Below, piece after piece: positions 1-5,758 of a stretch of DNA of 8,150 nt. The notes beneath the pieces were generated by a model. It had not been told where the DNA came from. It ran no database searches and saw only the letters and a program-made list of their open reading frames with translations. The position numbers were made by a program, and so were the translations under genes. Numbering within the stretch: position 1 is the stretch's first letter; each line of letters begins with the position of its first letter. This DNA is from an uncultured Eubacteriales bacterium (GTDB lineage: Bacteria; Bacillota; Clostridia; Oscillospirales; CAG-272): contig URSW01000068.1 in the NCBI GenBank assembly GCA_900550625.1, forward strand, positions 1 through 8,150. Reading direction: 5' to 3'.

Positions 1-1463
1 GCGATGCCGCCGTACTCGCTGACGAAAAACGGCTTTTTGCCGTCGTATGACTGAAGATCCGAAAAGGCAGTGGGAATATCCGCCACGCGCCCCTCTCCGA
101 GCAATGCGTAATGCTCCGCAAGGGTATTCGGATCCTGCTCGTAATCGTGAATATCGTACACGTCGGTCATGACGTGGACGCTGCCGCTCGTATCGATGCA
201 CGGTCTTGTCGGATCCGCCGCCTTCGTCGCCCGGGAAACCGAAGCGAGCATCTCATCGCACTGGCGTCTTCCGTCAATATCCCAAGTCTCGTTAAACGGG
301 CACCACCCTATGATCGACGGGTGGTTGAAATCGCGCTCCACTTCGTCGAGCCACTCCGGCAGCACGGAATATATGCTGTCCGCGTATGTGTGATCGAGTC
401 CCCAGTTCGGGTACTCTCCCCAGACCATGTATCCCATGCGGTCGCAGTGATAGAGAAACCTTTCCTCGAACACCTTCTCGTGAAGTCTCGCTCCGTTGAA
501 GCCCATCGCCGCGGCACGTTCGACATCCGCCGCAAGCTCTCCGTCGGAGGGCGCGGTGTATATCCCGTCCGGATAGAACCCCTGATCGAGCACAAGGCGC
601 TGAAAGACGCTCTTTCCGTTCAGGAGAAATCTGTGACCGTCAAATCCGACCGAGCGCAGCCCGAAATAGCTTTTCACCGAATCGTCCCCGAAGGTCAGGA
701 TCAGATCGTACAGCCGTCCTTCGCCGATCTCCCAAAGATGCTTTTCCGAAAGCGCGAGAGTCAGCACGGCATTCCCGCCGAGCGCGCGTACCGACGCATC
801 CCCGACGAGTCTTCCCTCATAGAACGCCTGCGCGCGCAGAGTCCCCTCTCCTTCGAGCTTTGCGCAGACGGTCAGCTGCGCGTTTTCCGGCTGAGCGAAA
901 TACTTCACCCCGACGATGCGGCTCTGCGGCGCGAACTCAAGCCACACCGTCTGCCATATACCCGTGGTTCGCGTGTAATAGCAGCCGAAGGACTCGCGTC
1001 TGCCGCTCTGCTTTCCGCTCGGGATAAGCCTGTCGCGGGTATCGTCGGTCACGTTCACCGTCACGGTGTTCACGCCCGCCGAAACGAAATCGGTTATATC
1101 AAACGAGAAGGAAACATATCCGCCCCTGTGGCTGCCGCACTCTCTTCCGTTTACATAAACAGTCGTACGGTAATCCGCCGCGCCGAAATGAAGGATCACC
1201 CTTCCGCCGAGATGCTCTGCATCAAGCGTAAAGCTCCTTTTGTACCACACCGAATTCAGGAAATCGGTGTACTCTACCCCCGACAGGCGGCTTTCGGGGC
1301 AGAAGGGAACGTTTATGCTGCCGAAAAGGCGCACCCCGTCCGCAAACAGCTCTCTTTCCCTTCCGTCATTATCGTTGTCCGTCTCAAACTGCCATTCTCC
1401 GTTCAGATTCATCCAGCTTTCGCGCATAAACTGCGGCTTCGGGTGCTCCGTTCGAAATATCAC
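1..1463 (-). CDS. Glycoside hydrolase family 2 protein (beta-galactosidase/beta-glucuronidase type), 3' end beyond window
   Basis: Retaining beta-glycosidase of family GH2, expected to release a non-reducing terminal beta-linked sugar. The first 487 residues lie in the window. Residues 1-175 form the N-terminal sugar-binding jelly roll, opening with the family-typical QFMRESWMNLNGEWQF and ending with TTGIWQTVWLE at 167-177. An Ig-like domain follows (about 180-270), then the TIM barrel, entered at FLLNGKS (279-285) and RLVLDQGFYPDG (289-300). The acid/base is E392 in GWCPFNETW. The nucleophile is E483 in FFVSEYGG, almost at the window edge; the gap of 91 residues fits the family. No signal peptide is seen, so it is probably cytoplasmic. 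The start is a GTG preceded by GGAG at 8 nt; the next in-frame ATG (codon 13) would cut into the conserved opening. It lies 31 nt after the phosphoesterase gene on the same strand. Substrate cannot be assigned: beta-galactosidase, beta-glucuronidase or another GH2 activity are all possible. Confidence 0.93.
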   Translation of the reverse strand, partial: MIFRTEHPKPQFMRESWMNLNGEWQFETDNDNDGRERELFADGVRLFGSINVPFCPESRLSGVEYTDFLNSVWYKRSFTLDAEHLGGRVILHFGAADYRTTVYVNGRECGSHRGGYVSFSFDITDFVSAGVNTVTVNVTDDTRDRLIPSGKQSGRRESFGCYYTRTTGIWQTVWLEFAPQSRIVGVKYFAQPENAQLTVCAKLEGEGTLRAQAFYEGRLVGDASVRALGGNAVLTLALSEKHLWEIGEGRLYDLILTFGDDSVKSYFGLRSVGFDGHRFLLNGKSVFQRLVLDQGFYPDGIYTAPSDGELAADVERAAAMGFNGARLHEKVFEERFLYHCDRMGYMVWGEYPNWGLDHTYADSIYSVLPEWLDEVERDFNHPSIIGWCPFNETWDIDGRRQCDEMLASVSRATKAADPTRPCIDTSGSVHVMTDVYDIHDYEQDPNTLAEHYALLGEGRVADIPTAFSDLQSYDGKKPFFVSEYGGI

Positions 1464-1494
1464 TGTTTCTCTCCGCTTTGCTTTTGTACGTTTT

Positions 1495-2568
1495 TTACTT
1501 TCTCGGCAGAGTGAACGTCTCCGTCACCTTGCCGTCCTTTGCGATGTGGCGAAACTCCGTTTCTCCGTCGCCGAAGATCACCGCCGTCGCGCCGATCCCG
1601 TCACGGCGGCTGCTCGCCACGATAACGGGGTAATTATGCGCGAACTTTGCGTTCTCGTCCCCCGCGGGGTAGAACTCGTACCAATGAACGTGTCCGCAGA
1701 TCATGAACTCGGGCGCCATGCGCTCGACCTCCGCATTCCACGCGCGGTAAAGCTCCGGCATGATGTCGAACTGCCCCGACATCTCGCCCGCCGACATAAA
1801 CGGAACGTGGCACACGGCGATCCTGTACGGCTTATCCTCAAGCTCGAAGCCGCGCAGCGCCTCAAGCTCCTGCTCGCGGTAAGGCTCGAACCAATTCACT
1901 CCGCCGTATTCGGGATGATCGTCGTATTTGTCCTCGCCGCAGTCGAGCACGACGCCGCTTATCGGACCGACCGAGAACGTGAAGTACGTTCTTTCGCCGT
2001 TCGTTGCGATGTGGCGCGGGAGAAGCTCGGCGCACATTCCGCGCGTGTCGTGGTTTCCGCGTCCGACGATCGTCGGGATCGCGCCGTGCGTGACCTTGCC
2101 GATGAACTCGTTGAGCTTGACGAGATCGTCGAGCGTGTCGGACTCGCCGAAGTCGCCGTTCACGATAAAGAGATCGAGATCGTCCCCGAAGTAGGACGCG
2201 ACGTTCTCCGTCTCCTCGTAATCGCCGTGCATATCGGCGACGTAAACGCAGTTTATGCCGCTCGTCTTTTTTATCGGGCGGAACGCAAAGCTCTCGCTCT
2301 GCATATCCCCGGTGCGGGAGCAGTAGCTTCTTCTCTCGATCATGCGGCGGTACATTACGGTGTAGCTCTCCGCCTCGTCGAGGACGCTCTGCGGAACGGA
2401 TATCTTATGTACGCATCTGTCGTTGTAGAAAATTCCGCTTCCGTCTTCGTAGAAATTGCGATCGCCGACCCGCACGAAGCACGGTCCCGGCTCGGCAAGG
2501 TTGAGTACTATCTGATAATCGTTCCCGATTACGAACACGTTCGGCTCGCACGCCCAAAATTCTGCCAT
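1495..2568 (-). CDS. Calcineurin-like metallophosphoesterase
   Basis: A 357-residue enzyme of the calcineurin-like metallophosphoesterase superfamily, which hydrolyses phosphate mono- or diesters at a two-metal centre. The full metal-binding set is visible in order: ADMHGD (D112, H114), NGDFG (D139), GRGNHD (N172, H173), CHVP (H254) and CGHVH (H293, H295). The roughly 105 residues before the catalytic domain are mostly beta-type and recall the N-terminal domain of purple-acid-phosphatase-like proteins, although I cannot confirm the fold. No signal peptide or membrane segment is apparent. The ATG start has GGAG at 7 nt spacing. The gene is first in a unit with the GH2 gene, 31 nt downstream, and has its own near-consensus promoter about 110 nt upstream. 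The substrate is unknown. The pairing with a glycosidase might suggest a phosphorylated glycan or nucleotide-sugar substrate, but that is speculation. Confidence 0.93.
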   Translation of the reverse strand: MAEFWACEPNVFVIGNDYQIVLNLAEPGPCFVRVGDRNFYEDGSGIFYNDRCVHKISVPQSVLDEAESYTVMYRRMIERRSYCSRTGDMQSESFAFRPIKKTSGINCVYVADMHGDYEETENVASYFGDDLDLFIVNGDFGESDTLDDLVKLNEFIGKVTHGAIPTIVGRGNHDTRGMCAELLPRHIATNGERTYFTFSVGPISGVVLDCGEDKYDDHPEYGGVNWFEPYREQELEALRGFELEDKPYRIAVCHVPFMSAGEMSGQFDIMPELYRAWNAEVERMAPEFMICGHVHWYEFYPAGDENAKFAHNYPVIVASSRRDGIGATAVIFGDGETEFRHIAKDGKVTETFTLPRK

Positions 2569-2584
2569 CTTATATCTCCGTTCC

Positions 2585-2661
2585 TCCGCGTTTCCCGCGG
2601 ACTTTCGTCTGTGTTTTCATCCTGCACAAAGCCGCATCGGCATTCCCGCGCAAAAAGCGCG
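2585..2661 (-). other. Two GC-rich hairpins in the phosphoesterase mRNA leader
   Basis: The predicted transcript from the 2682-2710 promoter has a leader of about 106 nt. It holds two short stem-loops: CGCGC/GCGCG with a five-base loop (2647-2661), and a six-base-pair TCCGCG/CGCGGA stem with loop GGAAA (2585-2601) lying 5 nt upstream of the GGAG of the ribosome binding site (2576-2579). They may affect mRNA stability or translation. No known riboswitch class was recognised, and stems this short are common by chance in GC-rich DNA. Confidence 0.35.
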
Positions 2662-2681
2662 CGTGCAGTACGTCCATAAAC

Positions 2682-2710
2682 AGTATACCTCATTTTCGCA
2701 CCGCGGTCAA
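2682..2710 (-). promoter_or_regulatory. Sigma-A-type promoter for the phosphoesterase-GH2 unit
   Basis: On the minus strand TTGACC (2705-2710) is followed by a 17-nt spacer and TATACT (2682-2687), matching five of six consensus bases in each box with optimal spacing. Transcription should begin near 2675. The promoter sits just downstream of the terminator at 2714-2739, so the unit is insulated from the gene before it. Confidence 0.82.
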
Positions 2711-2713
2711 CAG

Positions 2714-2739
2714 AAAAAACGGCACAGGTGCCGTTTTTT
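2714..2739. terminator. Bidirectional Rho-independent terminator
   Basis: Perfect inverted repeat AAAAAACGGCAC-AG-GTGCCGTTTTTT: a GC-rich core flanked by A6 on one side and T6 on the other, so it can terminate in either direction. It begins 6 nt after the stop codon of the minus-strand ferritin-like gene, which it most likely terminates. Confidence 0.88.
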
Positions 2740-2745
2740 CCCGAG

Positions 2746-3180
2746 TTACAGATACGTTCCGGCGCTCTGCGTCAGTTTCTCCTCAAGCCGGATCAGCTTC
2801 TTTGCGACCGTCTTTGCTTTCTCGTCAGCCGCCGCGTACTGATTCAGATACCGGTTGAGCGATTTCACGCCCATGTTGCAGCCGTCCGTGATGAGATCGG
2901 CGACCGTCGCGTCGCTTTCGTCCGCGGCGAGCATCACGTTCGTCTTGATCCACGACATCCCCTTCGCCATGGGGTTCGGCTCCTTGCCGTCGTCGCCGCA
3001 GGAGCTAAGCATCTCCCTCACCTGAACGCGCAGATTCTCGTGCTCGTCGCGGCAGGCGTTCAGCGATTTCCTGAATTCCTCGCCGTGAACGTGGCTCATC
3101 ACGTCGTCGATCGCGGCGACCCCCATTTTTATCCCCGCGTCGCACTCGCGCAGCAGCTTCACCGTATCGTTTTCAACCAT
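2746..3180 (-). CDS. Ferritin-like four-helix-bundle protein (DUF2383-like), function unknown
   Basis: A 144-residue, Met- and Glu-rich soluble protein that appears almost entirely helical, with about four amphipathic segments: roughly 1-30, 34-62, 74-105 and 107-140, separated by the SSCGDDGKEPNP linker at 59-70. This layout, with acidic and histidine residues (H30, H32, D45-E-H-E48, E133-E134) inside helices, resembles small ferritin-like/DUF2383-type proteins that are often tied to stress or spore formation. The family assignment is from pattern only. The ATG at 3180 is chosen because it has an excellent AAGGAGG Shine-Dalgarno 7 nt upstream; a reading frame open to 3240 has no such site and its extra residues do not look helical. 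It is monocistronic, with a terminator directly after the stop, and is transcribed divergently from the GDPD gene. Metal binding is possible but unproven. Confidence 0.8.
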   Translation of the reverse strand: MVENDTVKLLRECDAGIKMGVAAIDDVMSHVHGEEFRKSLNACRDEHENLRVQVREMLSSCGDDGKEPNPMAKGMSWIKTNVMLAADESDATVADLITDGCNMGVKSLNRYLNQYAAADEKAKTVAKKLIRLEEKLTQSAGTYL

Positions 3181-3248
3181 AACGATCCCTCCTTTTCCCT
3201 TAGTATCCCGCGCAATCGGCGAAATATTCGCAGAATGCACAGCCGTCC

Positions 3249-3277
3249 TTGATTTTTCCCATCCTCTATTGTATAAT
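3249..3277 (+). promoter_or_regulatory. Sigma-A-type promoter for the GDPD gene
   Basis: TTGATT (3249-3254), a 17-nt spacer, then a perfect TATAAT (3272-3277). The predicted start is near 3284, giving a leader of about 28 nt before the ATG at 3312. An in-frame ATG at 3294 is too close to the predicted start and lacks a ribosome binding site. Confidence 0.85.
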
Positions 3278-3298
3278 TGACTTACCGTTAAATATGAA
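3270..3298 (-). promoter_or_regulatory. Possible divergent promoter for the ferritin-like gene
   Basis: On the minus strand TTCATA (3293-3298) and TATACA (3270-3275) are separated by 17 nt. The -10 box overlaps that of the plus-strand GDPD promoter, so the two could compete or be co-regulated. The -35 match is weak. A small perfect inverted repeat, GCGAA-TAT-TTCGC (minus strand, 3219-3231), lies in the resulting leader and could be an operator or chance. Confidence 0.3.
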
Positions 3299-3311
3299 AA
3301 GAGGTTTTCCC

Positions 3312-4025
3312 ATGAGAGACACAGTTAAAATAGACAAAAGAGGTGTTCGCCTGATCGCGCACCGCGGACTTTCCGGAATCGAGCAGGAGAACACCTGCGC
3401 CGCGTTCGTCGCCGCCGCAAACAGAGAAAGCTACTACGGCATCGAGACCGACGTTTACCGCACGTCGGACGGCAAGTACGTCCTTCACCACGACGACAGA
3501 GTCTGCACCGGAGCATACATCCCCGAGACGGATTTCGACACGCTCCGCGCGGTCGTCATGGAGGACAAGGACGGCAGAGAGCGCTGGGATCTGCGCGTTC
3601 CGACGCTTGACGAATACGTCCGCATATGCAAGAACTACGGCAAGGTCGGCGTTCTCGAGATCAAGCAGCCCGAGCTTCCGGTGGAATACCTTCGGGAGAT
3701 CATCGACATCATAAAAGCGGAGGACTATCTCGACGGGATAATCTTCATCGGATTCTCGTTTGAGAATATGCTGAACATCAGAAAGATGCTGCCCGATCAG
3801 ACCGTTCAGTTTCTCTCGTTCGATTGGAAGGATGAGTACTTCGACATGCTCGTCAGGAACAGGATCGACCTCGATATCGCCTACGGCGCGCTCACCGAGG
3901 AGAACGCGCACCGCCTGCACGAAGCCGGAGTCGAGATCAACATCTGGACCTGCGACAGCGCCGAGGTCGCCGAAAAGTACATCGGCTACGGCGTAGACTA
4001 CATCACAACGGATATTCTCGAGTAA
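3312..4025 (+). CDS. Glycerophosphodiester phosphodiesterase family protein
   Basis: A 237-residue GDPD-family TIM-barrel enzyme. The family hydrolyses glycerophosphodiesters (deacylated phospholipids or teichoic-acid fragments) to glycerol-3-phosphate and an alcohol. Visible signatures are IAHRG (H17, R18), EQENT (E26, N27), GIETDV (E45, D47), VLHHDD (catalytic-type H60, D61), VLEIK (E116), NIWTC (W212) and the closing DYITTD (D234). The length is typical of short cytoplasmic bacterial GDPDs; no signal peptide or membrane anchor is seen. The ATG at 3312 has AAAAGAGG 7 nt upstream. It has its own strong promoter and is followed 6 nt after the stop by a long hairpin that may end the transcript. 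Base composition matches the GC-rich surroundings, in contrast to the next gene. The exact substrate is unknown. Confidence 0.94.
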   Translation: MRDTVKIDKRGVRLIAHRGLSGIEQENTCAAFVAAANRESYYGIETDVYRTSDGKYVLHHDDRVCTGAYIPETDFDTLRAVVMEDKDGRERWDLRVPTLDEYVRICKNYGKVGVLEIKQPELPVEYLREIIDIIKAEDYLDGIIFIGFSFENMLNIRKMLPDQTVQFLSFDWKDEYFDMLVRNRIDLDIAYGALTEENAHRLHEAGVEINIWTCDSAEVAEKYIGYGVDYITTDILE

Positions 4026-4031
4026 GAGACG

Positions 4032-4070
4032 GGTATGCCCCCAAGAGCCGGACACTTTTGGGGACATATC
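4032..4070. repeat. Long imperfect inverted repeat (16-bp stem), possible GDPD terminator or mobile hairpin
   Basis: The arms 4032-4047 (GGTATGCCCCCAAGAG) and 4055-4070 (CTTTTGGGGACATATC) pair over 16 positions with one C/A mismatch and two G-T wobbles, around the 7-nt loop CCGGACA. It begins 6 nt after the GDPD stop codon and could act as its terminator, but no T-run follows directly; a T-rich tract, TTTTATTTTT, lies at 4084-4093. It marks the left edge of the AT-rich segment. The alternating GGGGACA-type arms recall hairpins linked to REP/RAYT or IS elements in Firmicutes, which is a resemblance only. Confidence 0.6.
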
Positions 4071-4116
4071 AGACGATGGAAGCTTTTATTTTTGATCGAT
4101 TCGTGAGATATTGTAT

Positions 4117-5601
4117 ATGCAGGAAATAAAATGTCCGAAATGCGGAGAAGTTTTCACGGTTGATGAATCCGGGTATGCCGCCATTGTCAAGCAAGTCAGA
4201 GACAAAGAGTTTGAAAAGGAAATATCCGAACGTCAAAAAACTTATAAATCCGAAAAGGAGTCTGCCGTTAAAGCCGCCGTAGCAAAAACCGAAGCTGAAA
4301 AAGATAGACAAATCTCTAAATTGCAAGTACAGCTTGAAACCGCAAAGGCAGAGCAACAGTCACAAATTGACAGGGTTTCCTCTGCCAAGGACAAGCAAAT
4401 TGCAGAAAAAGAATTAGAAATCTCAAAGCTGAAAAGTGACATCGAATTAAGTAAAAACAATACGGATTCCGCTGTTAAAGTAGCCGTATTTAAAACTGAA
4501 TCAGAGAAAGACAAAGAAATCTCTAAATTGCAAGCACAGCTTGAAACTATAAAATCAGAGCAACAATCTCAAATTGATAAAGTTTCCTCTGCCAAGGACA
4601 AGCAAATTGCGGAAAAAGAATTAGAGATTTCAAATTTAAAAGGTGCCATTGAGTTAAGCAAAGCCAATACAGATCTAGCTGTAAAAAACGCAGTGCAGGA
4701 AAAAGAAACCGCTCTTATTAATTTGCAAAACGAAATAAACCATAAAAATCAAGAGTGGGAATTGAACGAAAAAAGACTTTGTGAAAAACATGCCTACGAA
4801 ATCAAGCAAAGAGAAGATGAAATTGCTTATTACAAAGACTTCAAGGCAAGGCAATCCACAAAAATGGTGGGGGAAAGCTTGGAGCAGTATTGTGAAACTG
4901 AGTTTAACAAACTAAGAGCAACAGCCTTCCAAAATTCATACTTTGAAAAAGACAATGACATAAGAACCGGCAGTAAAGGAGATTTCATATACAGGGAGTT
5001 TTCCGATAATGATATGGAATTCATTTCAGTCATGTTCGAAATGAAAAATGAAATGGATACTACCGCAACAAAGCACAAAAACGAAGATTTCTTCAAAGAA
5101 CTTGATAAAGATCGAAGAGAGAAAAAGTGTGAATATGCCGTTTTAGTCACAATGCTTGAGGCTGATAATGAATATTACAATTCGGGAATTGTAGATGTCT
5201 CTTACAAATATCCGAAAATGTATGTCATACGTCCCCAATTCTTCATACCGCTTATTACCATTTTGAGAAATGCCGCCTTGAATTCTCTGCAAGCAAAAAA
5301 GGAATTAGAGGTGTTCAAAAACCAGAACATCGATATTACCAATTTTGAAAACGAAATCGCCGAATTCAAGGACAAGTTTTCAACAAACTATAGGCGGGCA
5401 AGTGAACGATTCCATAAAGCTATTGATGAAATTGATAAAACCATCGAGCATCTTAAAAAGACAAAGGAAGCATTACTCTCATCGGAAAACAATCTAAAAC
5501 TTGCAAACAACAAGGCTGAAGATTTGACCGTTAAACGTTTAACAAAAGGAAATCCCACAATGGCAGCGAAGTTCGCCGAATTAGAAAACAGTCGGGACTG
5601 A
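4117..5601 (+). CDS. DUF2130 domain protein: zinc-ribbon half-motif, coiled coil and putative PD-(D/E)XK nuclease core
   Basis: A 494-residue protein of the DUF2130 family, whose biological role is not established. It opens with EIKCPKCGEVF (C6, C9), a single CxxC pair like half a zinc ribbon. Residues about 25-240 are a long charged coiled coil containing two 69-residue tandem repeats (49-117 and 118-186). The conserved core starts at KMVGESLEQYCETEF (249-263) and includes GSKGDFIYREF (D289) and VMFEMKNE (E308, K310). The spacing D...ExK matches PD-(D/E)XK nucleases, and the coiled-coil-then-nuclease layout recalls RmuC. Next come CEYAVLVTML, YPKMYVIRPQFFIP and a helical tail ending near LTKGNPTM. 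No membrane segment is seen. ATG 4117 is preferred over TTG 4111 because family members begin at this point; the ribosome binding site (GTGAG) is weak. It is strikingly AT-rich: one sampled 60-base line has 20 G+C, against 40 in a dnaJ line. This suggests horizontal acquisition. It stands alone, with a strong terminator after it. Confidence 0.93.
   Translation: MQEIKCPKCGEVFTVDESGYAAIVKQVRDKEFEKEISERQKTYKSEKESAVKAAVAKTEAEKDRQISKLQVQLETAKAEQQSQIDRVSSAKDKQIAEKELEISKLKSDIELSKNNTDSAVKVAVFKTESEKDKEISKLQAQLETIKSEQQSQIDKVSSAKDKQIAEKELEISNLKGAIELSKANTDLAVKNAVQEKETALINLQNEINHKNQEWELNEKRLCEKHAYEIKQREDEIAYYKDFKARQSTKMVGESLEQYCETEFNKLRATAFQNSYFEKDNDIRTGSKGDFIYREFSDNDMEFISVMFEMKNEMDTTATKHKNEDFFKELDKDRREKKCEYAVLVTMLEADNEYYNSGIVDVSYKYPKMYVIRPQFFIPLITILRNAALNSLQAKKELEVFKNQNIDITNFENEIAEFKDKFSTNYRRASERFHKAIDEIDKTIEHLKKTKEALLSSENNLKLANNKAEDLTVKRLTKGNPTMAAKFAELENSRD
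4261..4674 (+). repeat. Two tandem 207-bp repeats within the DUF2130 coiled coil
   Basis: Copies at 4261-4467 and 4468-4674 encode 69-residue units, each beginning SAVK and ending NTD. By hand alignment about 56 of 69 residues agree. A truncated third start (AVKNAV) follows at 4678. The DNA is nearly identical over the segment GTTTCCTCTGCCAAGGACAA and what follows it, so the duplication looks fairly recent or homogenised. It is in frame and lengthens the coiled coil without touching the conserved core. Confidence 0.92.
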
Positions 5602-5626
5602 ACTCCCCGCAAAGACACCCGAACAT

Positions 5627-5656
5627 AAAAAGGAGGATCTCACGATCCTCCTTTTT
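5627..5656. terminator. Strong bidirectional Rho-independent terminator
   Basis: A perfect 13-bp stem, AAAAAGGAGGATC/GATCCTCCTTTTT, around the tetraloop TCAC. The A5 and T5 ends let it act in both directions. It terminates the DUF2130 transcript (25 nt after its stop) and can also end the dnaJ-prmA transcript arriving on the minus strand. Confidence 0.92.
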
Positions 5657-5758
5657 CGTTTATCTATATGACGGATGATGCGGGCGAACGCGCCTGCCCG
5701 AGTACCTGCGTACTTTGCCGGATTCAGTCCGAGCGAGCGGCTCGCCGCGGCTTGCCTC
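5657..5758. other. Non-coding spacer with a run of small hairpins
   Basis: No credible gene in these 102 nt between the shared terminator and the prmA stop. It has four short stem-loops in succession: CGGGC/GCCCG (5681-5700), AGTAC-CTGC-GTACT (5701-5714), CGGA-TTCAG-TCCG (5719-5731) and GCGAG-CGG-CTCGC (5733-5745). On the minus strand it is the 3' untranslated region of prmA. It could be a structured 3' UTR, a dispersed repeat element or chance in GC-rich DNA. Confidence 0.4.

Noticed and set aside
111..1514. Long plus-strand open frame opposite the GH2 gene
   Set aside because: It is antisense to a frame with unmistakable GH2 catalytic motifs and has no recognisable domain; long antisense frames are expected in GC-rich DNA.
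1240..2679. Long plus-strand open frame of 479 codons
   Set aside because: It runs antisense across both the GH2 start and the whole metallophosphoesterase, whose metal-binding motifs are complete. No motif of its own.
2728..3252. Plus-strand open frame opposite the ferritin-like gene
   Set aside because: It starts inside a terminator and is the mirror of a gene with an ideal ribosome binding site and terminator.
3288..4067. Minus-strand open frame of 259 codons opposite GDPD
   Set aside because: GDPD carries all family signatures, a promoter and a ribosome binding site. The antisense frame has none and begins inside the boundary hairpin.
4069..4356. Minus-strand hydrophobic open frame
   Set aside because: Its Phe/Leu-rich character is the antisense of Lys/Glu-rich coiled-coil codons in the DUF2130 gene, not a real membrane protein.
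4026..5660. Complete insertion sequence or transposon
   Set aside because: No transposase gene, no matching terminal inverted repeats at the two ends and no convincing target-site duplication were found.
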